Origin: Lyngbya sp. PCC 8106
Lineage (GTDB): Bacteria; Cyanobacteriota; Cyanobacteriia; Cyanobacteriales; Microcoleaceae
Assembly (NCBI RefSeq): GCF_000169095.1
Contig: NZ_AAVU01000035.1
Location: 14,594 to 78,593, forward strand
Direction: 5' to 3'
DNA length: 64,000 bases
Shown: positions 44,524 to 54,085 of the stretch, piece by piece
Numbering within the stretch: the first letter of the stretch is position 1
Layout of the letters: each line of letters begins with the position of its first letter
Notes under the pieces: generated by a model
Databases searched by the model: none
Told to the model about the DNA's origin: nothing
The model's input: the letters and a program-made list of their open reading frames with translations, nothing else
Program-made: the position numbers and the translations under genes

Positions 44524-47500
44524 TTAGACTAATTGTTCAGTGATCGCCGTAATTTTATCAAAGCGAAAATCTTCAATTATTGAAGTTAAAGTTGCGGCGA
44601 GTTCAGCCTGGGATTCAGGAATTTGAGTGATCAGATCATTCATCCAAGCATCATCACCCCGAATAGCAGCTTGATGGAATTTTTCAAGCCATTCTAGAGG
44701 CATAATGCTTAAAGTTTCGGGTGTGAGTTCAGACGCAGAAACAGACGACTGAGAGAGAATATTAGGCGTTTCATAAATGTAGCGAACCCCTAAATGAGTA
44801 GCGATTTTTTCTAGAAGTTCTATGGCTTGAAAGGGTTTATGAAGAATATCATCACATCCAGCATCCAATATGGCTTGTTCATCTTGGGATAAAGCACTCG
44901 CTGTTAAAGCAATAATAATGGTATTTTTACCTGCGGGTTTAGCTTTAATCTGTTGGGTTGCTTGATAACCATCCATCACAGGCATTCGGATATCCATCCA
45001 GATTAAATCAGGGGAATGATGTTCCCATTGGGTGATTGCTTCTAAACCATTTTCAGCCTCAAAAATGACAAATCCTAAAGGGGTTAAAAGTTGACTGACT
45101 AATAAGCGATTTTCGGGAATTTCATCAACGACTAAAATTCGATACTGAGGTTGGTTAGGTGCAAGAGAAATTACTTTTTTTTGAGGTTTGGGGCTAATAA
45201 CTTCATCTGCTTTAACGGTTGTTGCTTGAATATTAAATTGAAATAGACTTCCTTTACCTAACTGACTTTTAACAGAAATTTTGCCTCCCATTAACTGAAC
45301 AAATTTGCGACTAATAGATAAACCTAAACCTGTCCCTTGTTGAGATTGTTTTCCAGCAGAGGTTTGTACAAAGGCATCAAATAACTGATCAATTTCTTCG
45401 GTTGAAATTCCGGCTCCTGTATCTTCAACTTCAAAAAAAAGTTGGACAGGTGAGTTAGGAGTAAGCGAATTAACATCCGGTGAATGGCTATCAACTCGTA
45501 GGGTAATGCTTCCTTGATTAGTAAATTTTATTGCGTTTCCGATCAGGTTAATTAAAACTTGTCGTAATTTATTTTCATCTGTTTTAATATATTGGGGAAT
45601 CTGATCACGTTCAGAGATTAACTGAATTCCTTTAGCATTTGCCCGCATTTTAAGCATTTCTTCTAACGTATCAAGTAAAATATAAAAGTCAAAAGGCTTT
45701 TCTTCTAGAACAACTTTTCCGACTTCAATTTTAGATAAATCAAGTATATCATTAATTAAACTAAGGAGATGTTCACCGCTGCGGTTAATAATTTCTAATT
45801 CTTTAGAAGCAGACACAAAAATGGGATTCTGAGCCATCAGTTGACTAAAGCCTAAAATAGCATTTAAAGGTGTTCTTAGTTCGTGACTCATATTGGCTAG
45901 AAATGTGCTTTTGGCTTGGTTTGCTGCGTCGGCATTTTTTCGAGCAATTTCTAACTCGATGTTTTGAGTTTGGAGTTGATTTTCAACTTGTTTGCGCTCC
46001 GTGATATCATTACTGCTAGAAAGAAGATATTGTTCGCTGTTAATTTCAATTAAATCTGCTGATAATAATGCGGTTCTAATTTTTCCAGATTTAGTTCGAT
46101 AATTGAATTCATAGTTGCGAAGTTTTCCCTCTGTGATTAACGTTTGATAAAATTGCTCATAATCTTTTAGATTCACCCAAAGATTCAGATCCAAAGAAGT
46201 TTTACCGAGTATTTCTTCGTGAGTATAACCTGTTAACTGACAGAAGCTTTCATTGACATCAAAATAACTATGATCACTCATCCGATTGATAATAATTGGA
46301 TTCGGTGTATTCTGAAAAGCAATTGAAAATTTTTGTTGAGACTGTTGGAGTTCTTGAGTCCGTTCAGTTACTTTTTGTTCTAAACCTTGAGAATATTGTT
46401 CAAGTTGCTGATAGGAATTTTGCAATTTTTGACTCATCTGATTAAAAGCATTCGCTAAAACATTAAATTCTTTAATTGGATTGTTTTTCAGGGTTTGATT
46501 CCAGTCTCCACTTGATAATGCTTTGGCGGCTTTACTGAGTTGAACAATCGGGTGAGTCAGTTGATTACTGGTAATAATTCCGATAATAATTACAATCGCT
46601 AAAGCACCCAAACAGAGTGAAATTGTCGTGCGAGTATTGGCATAAATTTGTTCCATAAAATCTGCTTCTGGAACGACAACAACAATTAACCAATCCAAGC
46701 CAAATTCATCTTTAAAGGGAAGAACTTGTAGAAATTCTTCTTTTCCTTTGTTAATAAACTGAATATCCTCTAACTTTTTAATCCGATTGAGATCATCAAA
46801 TTTTTTAAATAAATGTTCAACTGTAGCGGTAATTAAAGGATCTCCACTATTCACTGCTTTGATTTGTATTGCTTGGTTATCTTGAATTTTAAACACAGTT
46901 TCCAATGTTGAAGACGCAATTAAAAATCCCTGACGATCAATAATAAATATTTGTCCTGATTGACCAATCTTTTGTTTACGAAGAAATTTATTAAACTCTT
47001 GAAAACTAATATCTGCGCCTGTAACGCTAATAATTTGATTTTGATTATTCCGAATTGGACGTACAAATGTTAAGCTTACACCTGCATTATCAAACCAATT
47101 GTAGAGATCTACCCAAGTCGGTTGATTAGCTTGAATTGCGGCTTTATACCAAGGACGAATTCTCGGATCATAGGGAATATTTGATGATTGTAATCGTTTT
47201 TCTCTGTTTCCCTGATTATCTAATTGATAAGTTAAGATCAATTCATTAGTCGTTTCATTTTTAAGATCTATCCTTAAAATCGGTTCTTGATGACTAGAAA
47301 TACCGATATAGTTTCCCTGGGAAGTTCCAAACTGAATAAAGTTTATTTGATCAAATATTTGTATGTGTTGCCAAAGATGACGCTGTAGTTCTAAAGTATT
47401 TTGTAAGTCTAACTCTCCAGTCTCAACAGATTTTTGATTGATTTCAGTTACTAATTTAGGTGTTTCTAGAAAAGAATAAAGCTTTTGTTCAATGCGATTA

Positions 47501-47694
47501 CTAACTTCATATTGCAACTGCATGACCAGTTGATCAACTGCTTTTTCTCCGTTTTTCCAAGAAAGATATCCTGTCAGTCCGACAATTCCTAACATTTGCA
47601 CTAAAAAGGGAATCGTTAACAGTGTTCGTAAGGAAACTTGACTGAAAGTCTGACGAATGAGTGTCTTGAGTGACTGAATTTGAGGAGTAAACAT
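44524..47694 (-). CDS. hybrid sensor histidine kinase (Cache-HAMP-PAS-HisKA-HATPase-REC)
   Basis: About 1056 residues from ATG 47694; a TTG three codons upstream is less likely. Order: membrane helix (LLTIPFLVQMLGIVGLTGYL), dCache sensor domain to ~355 with YDPRIRPWYKAAI and GQIFIIDRQGFLIAS, second helix (ISLCLGALAIVIIIGIITS), HAMP (LTHPIVQLSKAAKALSSGDW), PAS (~455-575), HisKA with SHELRTPLNAILGFSQL, HATPase_c (LIGNAIKFTNQG, GTGLGLSISRKF), and a receiver (ILVVDEIPENRLL, MDIRMPVMDGYQAT). The C-terminal ~90 residues are helical, Hpt-like in position but not in motif. The ligand of the Cache domain is unknown. No partner regulator lies next to it. Confidence 0.92.
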   Translation of the reverse strand: MFTPQIQSLKTLIRQTFSQVSLRTLLTIPFLVQMLGIVGLTGYLSWKNGEKAVDQLVMQLQYEVSNRIEQKLYSFLETPKLVTEINQKSVETGELDLQNTLELQRHLWQHIQIFDQINFIQFGTSQGNYIGISSHQEPILRIDLKNETTNELILTYQLDNQGNREKRLQSSNIPYDPRIRPWYKAAIQANQPTWVDLYNWFDNAGVSLTFVRPIRNNQNQIISVTGADISFQEFNKFLRKQKIGQSGQIFIIDRQGFLIASSTLETVFKIQDNQAIQIKAVNSGDPLITATVEHLFKKFDDLNRIKKLEDIQFINKGKEEFLQVLPFKDEFGLDWLIVVVVPEADFMEQIYANTRTTISLCLGALAIVIIIGIITSNQLTHPIVQLSKAAKALSSGDWNQTLKNNPIKEFNVLANAFNQMSQKLQNSYQQLEQYSQGLEQKVTERTQELQQSQQKFSIAFQNTPNPIIINRMSDHSYFDVNESFCQLTGYTHEEILGKTSLDLNLWVNLKDYEQFYQTLITEGKLRNYEFNYRTKSGKIRTALLSADLIEINSEQYLLSSSNDITERKQVENQLQTQNIELEIARKNADAANQAKSTFLANMSHELRTPLNAILGFSQLMAQNPIFVSASKELEIINRSGEHLLSLINDILDLSKIEVGKVVLEEKPFDFYILLDTLEEMLKMRANAKGIQLISERDQIPQYIKTDENKLRQVLINLIGNAIKFTNQGSITLRVDSHSPDVNSLTPNSPVQLFFEVEDTGAGISTEEIDQLFDAFVQTSAGKQSQQGTGLGLSISRKFVQLMGGKISVKSQLGKGSLFQFNIQATTVKADEVISPKPQKKVISLAPNQPQYRILVVDEIPENRLLVSQLLTPLGFVIFEAENGLEAITQWEHHSPDLIWMDIRMPVMDGYQATQQIKAKPAGKNTIIIALTASALSQDEQAILDAGCDDILHKPFQAIELLEKIATHLGVRYIYETPNILSQSSVSASELTPETLSIMPLEWLEKFHQAAIRGDDAWMNDLITQIPESQAELAATLTSIIEDFRFDKITAITEQLV

Positions 47695-47800
47695 ATCGGA
47701 CAAACAAATATAGGATAAAATTACTGTAGTCAGAGAATTGCAGTATAAATATAGTGTAGTATAGCTAGGAAATGATTAACGATTGATTGAGGAAATACGA

Positions 47801-48055
47801 ATGGTCCAACAACCTCGACAGGATGAACCCGTTTATAGCTGTGTGATCCCGGTTGATAGTATGACTGGATACACGGATGAAGAAGTGATTGTGTTTGGTA
47901 CCTCTATTGAAGATGCTAAACATCAAGCGGAACAATTACTGATCAATCAATATGGATGTAATTCTCACCAAATTACCCAATTAATGCAGGTTGCTACAAT
48001 AGAGTTATTAGCTTCCTGGTGTTCTCCAGATAGAAGCGATGAACGCGAGTTATAG
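47801..48055 (+). CDS. small conserved cyanobacterial protein, unknown
   Basis: About 84 residues from ATG 47801 (MVQQPRQDEPVYSC), preceded by GAGG; the open frame reaches 47783 but has no better start. The middle reads DEEVIVFGTSIEDAKHQAEQ. No function recognised. The coaX gene follows 14 bp later, so it is probably in the same operon. Confidence 0.6.
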   Translation: MVQQPRQDEPVYSCVIPVDSMTGYTDEEVIVFGTSIEDAKHQAEQLLINQYGCNSHQITQLMQVATIELLASWCSPDRSDEREL

Positions 48056-48069
48056 AGTTTAATTTTATC

Positions 48070-48849
48070 ATGGATAAATATGATAATCAAAATCCGTTTT
48101 GGTTGGGGTTAATGATTGGAAATTCTCGGCTACATTGGGCAAAGTTTGAGGATTTAAAACTTTTAGAGACTTGGAATACAGAATATTCATATTTTGAGAA
48201 CTATCAAGATAATTTTTTAGATATAGTTCCGATTAGATTAGCTTCTGTAGTTCCTAAACAGACAAAACTTTGGCAACAATACCCCAATGTTGAGGTGATT
48301 ACCTTAGAACAAATACCATTAAAAAATCTCTATTCAACGTTAGGAATTGATCGGGCTTTAGCGGTATTGGGAGCGGGGACACAACTCGGTTTTCCTGTCT
48401 TGGTAATTGATGCGGGTACGGCTTTAACCTTTACTGGATGCGATCGCGATCAGAGTCTAGTAGGTGGGGCTATTTTACCCGGTTTAGGGCTACAATTTTC
48501 AGCTTTAGCAAACAAAACTGCGGCTTTACCTCAGATGTCTAAACCTCAACACCTTCCCCAACGTTGGGCGATAGAAACACAGGAAGCTATTCACAGTGGT
48601 ACAGTTTACACGCTATTAGCTGGAATTCGAGATTTTATCGAAGCTTGGTGTCAAGATTTCCCGGAGAGTCAAATTGTCTTAACGGGAGGTGATGCTCATA
48701 TTTTAATCACCTATCTACAAGAGCATTTTCCCTCTGTTTATACTCAAATTCTTGAAATTCCTGACGTTATTTTTTGGGGAATATTAGTCCTTAGACAAAA
48801 ACAGAGTCAAAACCCCAAGAAAAATAATCAGCCAGACTCAAACGGGTGA
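48070..48849 (+). CDS. coaX: type III pantothenate kinase
   Basis: 259 residues. First step of coenzyme A synthesis, phosphorylating pantothenate. Motifs: GLMIGNSRLHWAKF (phosphate-binding), LGIDRALAVLGAGTQLGFPV, LVIDAGTALTFTGCD and GGAILPGLGLQFSALANKTA, with EAIHSGTVYTLLAGI at the end. The first Asp of the usual DxGN motif is Gly-Leu-Met-Ile-Gly-Asn here, as in other cyanobacterial members. The C-terminus runs into a hairpin at 48827-48860. Confidence 0.9.
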   Translation: MDKYDNQNPFWLGLMIGNSRLHWAKFEDLKLLETWNTEYSYFENYQDNFLDIVPIRLASVVPKQTKLWQQYPNVEVITLEQIPLKNLYSTLGIDRALAVLGAGTQLGFPVLVIDAGTALTFTGCDRDQSLVGGAILPGLGLQFSALANKTAALPQMSKPQHLPQRWAIETQEAIHSGTVYTLLAGIRDFIEAWCQDFPESQIVLTGGDAHILITYLQEHFPSVYTQILEIPDVIFWGILVLRQKQSQNPKKNNQPDSNG

Positions 48850-48860
48850 GACTGACTGAT
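48827..48860 (+). terminator. hairpin at the end of coaX
   Basis: ATCAGCCAGACTCA (48827-48840) pairs with TGAGACTGACTGAT (48847-48860), mostly matched, around loop AACGGG. The coaX stop codon lies within the stem. It lacks a clear T-run, so termination is plausible but not certain. Confidence 0.5.
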
Positions 48861-48936
48861 CAAGATTTAGTTCTCAACAGAGATTCTAAATTAAAATAGA
48901 ATAGTTAGCCAAAAAGCTAGTTCATCTAATCAATCT

Positions 48937-49263
48937 TTAATGAACCTTTTCAATGATACGACCCGCTCGTTCGGATTCAATTGCCATAGCAATTCCTTCA
49001 GGAATTTCTTCTAAATCCGTGGTAATCTCTGTAGCCAAAATCGGTGATATAAAGGTATAGCAGGGGTCACACTCTCCATTTTCATAGACTTGAACCACCC
49101 ATTTATCAGGTAATCCTTCGACTCCCACTTCTACAATATACCAACCTTCATTGATTAAACGGCTATCGATAACACTGAGCCATTCTCGTTCTTCATCGGC
49201 AAGTTCAAAGTCATCTCCCAAAAAATTGACAGCGAGTTTTTTAGCATCTAACTGAGTAACCAT
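48937..49263 (-). CDS. small acidic protein, unknown
   Basis: 108 residues, MVTQLDAKKLAVNFLGDDFE; acidic (ELADEEREWLSVIDSRLI, ATEITTDLEEIPEGIAMAIE). No family recognised. It ends 15 bp after the gene at 49279-49548 and is likely cotranscribed with it. Confidence 0.6.
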   Translation of the reverse strand: MVTQLDAKKLAVNFLGDDFELADEEREWLSVIDSRLINEGWYIVEVGVEGLPDKWVVQVYENGECDPCYTFISPILATEITTDLEEIPEGIAMAIESERAGRIIEKVH

Positions 49264-49278
49264 TTTTTCACTCCATAA

Positions 49279-49548
49279 TTAGCTTTCAGAGGCAGTTGGA
49301 GAAGGTTTAGAAAGTTCAGGATACAAACCCAAAGCTTTAGATAGTTCACGAGCAACATGAATTAAAAACTTGGCACCATCTTGATTATTCTCATGTGCCA
49401 TCATGGTAGCAACCTTCATTAAACTTTTAACAAAACCTTCATCTAATAAATCCTCATGGTTAGATAAAACTTCTGGTTCTTGACCATTTGGACATTTCAT
49501 TAATTCATCGATCAGATTGTAGTAAAGATCTTCACGTGTGGTTGTCAT
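49279..49548 (-). CDS. small helical cyanobacterial protein (TPR/CHAT-associated N-terminal type)
   Basis: 89 residues. MTTTREDLYYNLIDELMKCP NGQEPEVLSNHEDLLDEGFV resembles the N-terminal ~80-residue module found in front of TPR and CHAT domains in many cyanobacterial proteins; here it stands alone and ends with the Ser/Thr-rich PSPTASES. AGGAGA precedes the ATG. Possible adaptor module; function unknown. Confidence 0.6.
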   Translation of the reverse strand: MTTTREDLYYNLIDELMKCPNGQEPEVLSNHEDLLDEGFVKSLMKVATMMAHENNQDGAKFLIHVARELSKALGLYPELSKPSPTASES

Positions 49549-49670
49549 TGTGTTCTCCTGATTTTAAGAATGTACCATTGTCAAGACATCTAGCAATCTT
49601 TCTCGATATTCAGAAACGCAGGTGTTTCTTCATTGTCAGCCCAATTTTACTGAACTTATTGATTGCTGTT

Positions 49671-49862
49671 TTAAACTTGGGCTGTTCGTCGCTTAAAAAC
49701 GACTTCTAATAATTTTTTGGGTTCATAATAAAATGGAGGTTTTTTCCAAGTTTGATGAAAACGATGAATCTTAACTATTTCTTTTTCTCTGGTTTCAACC
49801 CCTAAATACAAGGACTGGGCTTGTGAACGATCGCATTTTCCTGAGTTCTTAGCTTTTTGCAT
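49671..49862 (-). CDS. small basic protein, unknown, coupled to ankyrin gene
   Basis: 63 residues, Lys/Arg rich (KIHRFHQTWKKPPFYYEPKK, EVVFKRRTAQV). Its start overlaps the end of the ankyrin gene by 14 bp in another frame, consistent with translational coupling. No family recognised; it could also be spurious. Confidence 0.4.
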   Translation of the reverse strand: MQKAKNSGKCDRSQAQSLYLGVETREKEIVKIHRFHQTWKKPPFYYEPKKLLEVVFKRRTAQV

Positions 49863-50307
49863 TCTTCAGTATCCTCAAAACTTCTACGGTACTTGAAAAA
49901 TCAATCGCTTTAAAATCATCTAAATTTTTGAGTTCTGGATCAGCATGATGACTCAGAAGAAGATCAACCATGTCTTCTTTCCCTGCTGAAGCAGCATACA
50001 TCAATACAGTGGCTCCAATATCATTTTGATTGTTAATGTTAATTCCAGAATTGATTAATAAATCGACTATAGTATAATCATTTCCAAAACAAGCGTACCA
50101 TAACGCATTGTTTCCGTCATCATTTTTCAAATTCAGATCGGCATCGTGATCTATCAGTTCTTTAACAACTGCTAACTCTTTCTGTCGAGTGGCTTTCATC
50201 AATGCACTATCGCCATTTTCACCCTTGTTATCGAGATGGACAGGATTGTAACCATTTGCCCGTAACCAATGGATGGTTGTTTCACTGAAGGTTAGAGTCT
50301 GAGTCAT
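49849..50307 (-). CDS. ankyrin-repeat protein
   Basis: About 152 residues from ATG 50307 (MTQTLTFSETTIHWLRANGY). Three to four ankyrin repeats: NGDSALMKATRQKELAVVKE, DGNNALWYACFGNDYTIVDL and IGATVLMYAASAGKEDMVDL. Probably a protein-interaction module in the cytosol. An in-frame TTG at 50355 and ATG at 50313 are alternative starts. The partner is unknown. Confidence 0.78.
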   Translation of the reverse strand: MTQTLTFSETTIHWLRANGYNPVHLDNKGENGDSALMKATRQKELAVVKELIDHDADLNLKNDDGNNALWYACFGNDYTIVDLLINSGININNQNDIGATVLMYAASAGKEDMVDLLLSHHADPELKNLDDFKAIDFSSTVEVLRILKNAKS

Positions 50308-50598
50308 AAACATTTGAGTTGAAATCAATGACAGGAATTCCCATATTTTTTTCAATAACTCTAATCATTTAAAAAATCCTTTCCGGTTTCAGTATCATTC
50401 AATACGAAGTGCTGAATATTGGCTCGATTTAAAGATTTTTTTGGGAAGCGAATTTTTTATTTTGTTAACAATTATTTAAAGAAATCTTATTTTGAGTGAA
50501 AATCTTAGATCATTTTTAATCTCTATTTTCTACCCGCTTTCTGATTTGCAGCTAGGGTCGCCGGAGTAACCACTTTTCTGGAGAGCGATTAGTATGCT

Positions 50599-51144
50599 AT
50601 GCTTAGTCAAAAAATCCTTCAATATTTGATCCACAATCCCTTGTCTGTATTAACGATTTCGACCCAACATCTTGATCAGATCTGCCAAAATGCTCAACAA
50701 TGCTATCCCCGTGAGTGTTGTGGTTTAATCTTGGGAAAAATTGCGGCTAATTCTGACAAAACCGTTGTAGAACTGATCCCCGCAGAAAATGCTTGGAGTG
50801 ATGAGTCTGTCGAAATCTTTGCAGAAATGGAAACAGCCGATCAACCCGTCACCACTCAAGAACGACGCTACACCATTGATCCCCAACTGTTCATCTCTGC
50901 CCAAAAACAAGGACGTTCACGAGATCTGACCATTATCGGCATTTATCACTCCCACCCCGATCATGGCGCCATTCCTTCGGAGTTTGATCGGGTTTGCGCT
51001 TGGTCACAATATTCCTATATCATTGTTTCAGTCAAACAGGGAAAAGCCACGGATGTTCTGAATTGGTGCTTAGATGAGAATCACCAGTTTCAGGCTGAAG
51101 AAATGATCAGCACCTCAGTCAATTCGTCCTCAGTTGGTTTATGA
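50599..51144 (+). CDS. M67 (JAMM/MPN+) family metalloprotease
   Basis: 181 residues. The JAMM zinc site is complete: Glu39 (PRECCG), HxH at 117/119 in IYHSHPDHGAIP, Ser127 and Asp130. Bacterial M67 proteins process or remove ubiquitin-like sulfur carriers (CysO/ThiS-like). The gene for an E1-like MoeB/ThiF-rhodanese protein starts 82 bp downstream on the same strand, which fits that role; no ubiquitin-like carrier gene is seen next to them. Confidence 0.88.
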   Translation: MLSQKILQYLIHNPLSVLTISTQHLDQICQNAQQCYPRECCGLILGKIAANSDKTVVELIPAENAWSDESVEIFAEMETADQPVTTQERRYTIDPQLFISAQKQGRSRDLTIIGIYHSHPDHGAIPSEFDRVCAWSQYSYIIVSVKQGKATDVLNWCLDENHQFQAEEMISTSVNSSSVGL

Positions 51145-51226
51145 TATTAATCTTTGACTAACCCTATAGTGTTGGGATGCAAGATATCCTAGCAACAAAG
51201 CGGTCATTTTCCTTCTTGGAATTATC

Positions 51227-52399
51227 ATGCTTAATCCAAATTTGGATCAAATCCAACTCAACAAAGAAGAATACGAACGGTATTCGCGCCACCTGATTTT
51301 ACCAGAAGTCGGCTTAGAAGGACAGAAACGCCTCAAAGCTGCCAGCGTGCTGTGTATTGGTACTGGTGGACTCGGTTCGCCCCTGCTGTTGTATCTGGCG
51401 GCCGCAGGTATTGGACGCATTGGTATTGTCGATTTTGATATCGTAGACAGTTCTAACCTCCAGCGTCAGGTCATTCATGGCACATCTTGGGTGGGAAAAC
51501 CAAAGATTGAGTCAGCGAAAAATCGGATTCTTGAAATTAATCCCCTTTGTCAAGTAGACCTACACAACACCCGTCTGAGTTCAGAAAACGCCCTCAAACT
51601 TCTCGAACCTTACGATGTGATTGTCGATGGGACAGATAACTTTCCGACGCGCTATCTGGTCAATGACGCCTGTGTGTTGTTGAATAAACCCAATGTCTAC
51701 GGTTCGATTTTCCGGTTCGAGGGTCAAGCAACGGTGTTTAACTACGAAGGTGGCCCGAACTACCGCGATCTTTATCCCGAACCCCCACCCCCTGGAATGG
51801 TGCCATCCTGCGCCGAAGGTGGAGTCCTGGGAATTTTGCCGGGATTAATTGGTGTGATTCAGGCAACAGAAACGGTTAAAATTATCTTGGGTAAAGGTCA
51901 GACTTTGAGTGGTCGGTTGTTGCTTTACAATTCCCTGGATATGACATTCCGCGAGTTGAAGTTGCGACCCAACCCGGTTCGGCCTGTAATCGAAAAGCTG
52001 ATCGACTACGAACAGTTTTGCGGTATTCCCCAAGCCAAAGCGGAGGAGGCCAAGAAACAAATGGAAATTCCTGAGATGACGGTTCAGGAGTTGAAGCAAC
52101 TGCTTGATAGTGGGGCGGATGATTTTGTACTTGTTGATGTCCGTAACCCTAATGAATATGAAATCGCTAAAATTCCGGGTGCGGTATTAATACCATTACC
52201 TGATATAGAGCGGGGTGTTGGTGTTGAGAAGGTCAAAGAATTGCTTAACGGTCATCGTTTAATTGCTCATTGTAAAATGGGTGGACGATCAGCTAAGGCG
52301 TTAGGCATTCTCAAACAAGCGGGAATTGAAGGAATTAATGTCAAAGGTGGAATTACTGCTTGGAGTCAAGAAGTTGATTCTTCAGTTCCACAATATTAA
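51227..52399 (+). CDS. moeB: E1-like adenylyltransferase/sulfurtransferase (MoeB/ThiF with rhodanese)
   Basis: 390 residues. The E1-like domain has the ATP-binding GTGGLGSP (45-52), VDGTDNFPTRYLVNDAC and Cys195 (PSCAEGGVLG). A C-terminal rhodanese domain from about 283 carries the sulfur-accepting Cys349 (HCKMGGRS). It activates the C-terminus of a ubiquitin-like carrier (MoaD/ThiS) and passes sulfur to it, for molybdopterin, thiamine or tRNA thiolation, as eukaryotic MOCS3/Uba4 does. The paired CxxC zinc motifs of E. coli MoeB are absent. The downstream hairpin at 52428-52467 probably ends the operon. Confidence 0.88.
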   Translation: MLNPNLDQIQLNKEEYERYSRHLILPEVGLEGQKRLKAASVLCIGTGGLGSPLLLYLAAAGIGRIGIVDFDIVDSSNLQRQVIHGTSWVGKPKIESAKNRILEINPLCQVDLHNTRLSSENALKLLEPYDVIVDGTDNFPTRYLVNDACVLLNKPNVYGSIFRFEGQATVFNYEGGPNYRDLYPEPPPPGMVPSCAEGGVLGILPGLIGVIQATETVKIILGKGQTLSGRLLLYNSLDMTFRELKLRPNPVRPVIEKLIDYEQFCGIPQAKAEEAKKQMEIPEMTVQELKQLLDSGADDFVLVDVRNPNEYEIAKIPGAVLIPLPDIERGVGVEKVKELLNGHRLIAHCKMGGRSAKALGILKQAGIEGINVKGGITAWSQEVDSSVPQY

Positions 52400-52427
52400 T
52401 TAATTTTTCACCTTAAAAACTATTTTG

Positions 52428-52475
52428 GGATAGGTAATTCAAATTTTATTTTGAGTTGAACCTATCCTATTTTTT
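52428..52475 (+). terminator. Rho-independent terminator after moeB
   Basis: GGATAGGT (52428-52435) pairs with ACCTATCC (52460-52467), with inner pairing AATTCAAA/TTTGAGTT. It is followed directly by TATTTTTTG. A good terminator in the right place, 29 bp after the stop codon. Confidence 0.8.
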
Positions 52476-52595
52476 GTTTTATATAAATAAGGGGTAGAGG
52501 ACAGGGGACAGGGAAGATTGGTAATTAATAATTGATAATTAATCTACAATAAAAGAATCTTGATACCCTTAGAAGATTAAAACAGGAGAACAGAG

Positions 52596-54038
52596 ATGTC
52601 CTCATATCTGTCCGCCGTTATAGCCTCAATTGCCTTTATCCCTCACGGACATTGCTATTTGTGGAAGTCCAACCTAGTGACTCTACATATTGCTTCTGAC
52701 GCTTTAACAGCACTCTCTTACTATTCAATTCCCATCACTATATTCTACTTTGTTCGTAAACGGGTTGATTTACCCTATGCTGGGATTTTTATTCTGTTTG
52801 CAGGATTTATTATTTCCTGTGGAACAACTCACTTGATGGGGATTTGGACACTTTGGCATCCTGATTATTGGGTATCCGGTTGGATTAAATTAGTTACCGC
52901 AGTGGTTTCTTGTTACACAGCGATAGTATTAGTTCCGCTTATTCCTAAAGCTTTAGCGCTCAAAAGTCCAACTCAACTCGAAGAAGCAAACCGAAAGTTA
53001 CAACAAGAAATAGCAGAACGTTTTAAAGTAGAAATCGCATTACGACAAAGTGAACAACGTTATCGCGCGATTATCGAAGATCAAACCGAACTGATTACTC
53101 GCTTTCAATTTGATGGGACTGTAACCTTTGTGAATAAAGCCTACTGTCGATATTTTAACAAATCGCTTGAAGAACTCATTGGTTATTCTTATGAACCTGT
53201 AATTTTTCCTGATGATCAAGAAAAAGTTGATCGATGTCTTCAGTCAATTTGTTTAGAAAACCCTGTACAAATGGTTGAGCATCGAGTTAGGGTTGAAGAC
53301 GAAGTGCGTTGGATGCAGTGGATTAATCGAGGGATTTTTAATGATGCAGGTCAAATCGTCGAATATCAGTCAGTGGGGCGGGATATTAGCGATCGTAAAA
53401 AAGTCGAAAAACTGAAGCAGCAAGAAACTTTACTCAAAGAAATTCATCATCGAGTTAAAAATAATTTACAAGTTATTTGTAGTTTACTGAGATTACAATC
53501 TCGTTTTGTTGAAGATCCGGTGATTAAAGCTAAATTTAAAGACAGTCAAAATCGAGTCAAGTCAATGGCATTAATCCATGAAAAACTCTATCAGTCTGAT
53601 GATTTTCGTCGGATTAGATTTGACGATTATATTCAAGATTTAACCAAAACCCTGCTGAGAACCTACACAGTCAATACCTCTCATATTTCTCTGGAAATAG
53701 ATATTGATCAAGATATTTTCTTAGACTTTGATATCTTAACCCCTTGCGGATTAATTATTTGTGAATTAATTTCCAACTCTCTTAAATATGCTTTTGAGTC
53801 AAACACATCCGGAAAAATCTGGATTCGAGCAACACTCGATAACAAACAACATCTAACTTTGACGATTGGAGATAATGGCCAAGGCTTACCTTCAAACTTA
53901 AATCTAGATCATGTCAACACATTGGGGCTACAATTGGTTCAAGACTTAACCGAACAACTGCAAGGAAAGTTAACAATTAATCAAGACAATGGCACTGAGT
54001 TTAAGATAGAATTGTATAAGATCTCGTCTAAGATGTAA
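52596..54038 (+). CDS. ethylene-receptor-like sensor histidine kinase
   Basis: 480 residues. Three N-terminal membrane helices match the ethylene-binding domain of plant ETR1: Asp35 in SDALTALSYYSIPITIFYF and the copper ligands Cys75/His79 in FIISCGTTHLMGIWTLW. A PAS domain follows (residues ~150-270), then HisKA_2 with His284/His285 (KEIHHRVKNNLQVICSLLRL) and HATPase_c (ELISNSLKYAF, GDNGQGLP). AGGAGA before the ATG. Cyanobacterial homologues bind ethylene and control phototaxis. The next gene is a c-di-GMP enzyme with a receiver domain, 48 bp on, so signal output is probably through c-di-GMP. Confidence 0.92.
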   Translation: MSSYLSAVIASIAFIPHGHCYLWKSNLVTLHIASDALTALSYYSIPITIFYFVRKRVDLPYAGIFILFAGFIISCGTTHLMGIWTLWHPDYWVSGWIKLVTAVVSCYTAIVLVPLIPKALALKSPTQLEEANRKLQQEIAERFKVEIALRQSEQRYRAIIEDQTELITRFQFDGTVTFVNKAYCRYFNKSLEELIGYSYEPVIFPDDQEKVDRCLQSICLENPVQMVEHRVRVEDEVRWMQWINRGIFNDAGQIVEYQSVGRDISDRKKVEKLKQQETLLKEIHHRVKNNLQVICSLLRLQSRFVEDPVIKAKFKDSQNRVKSMALIHEKLYQSDDFRRIRFDDYIQDLTKTLLRTYTVNTSHISLEIDIDQDIFLDFDILTPCGLIICELISNSLKYAFESNTSGKIWIRATLDNKQHLTLTIGDNGQGLPSNLNLDHVNTLGLQLVQDLTEQLQGKLTINQDNGTEFKIELYKISSKM

Positions 54039-54085
54039 TCAAAAAACTCATTAATAATTTAAACCAAATTAATGTTTTGAAAATC

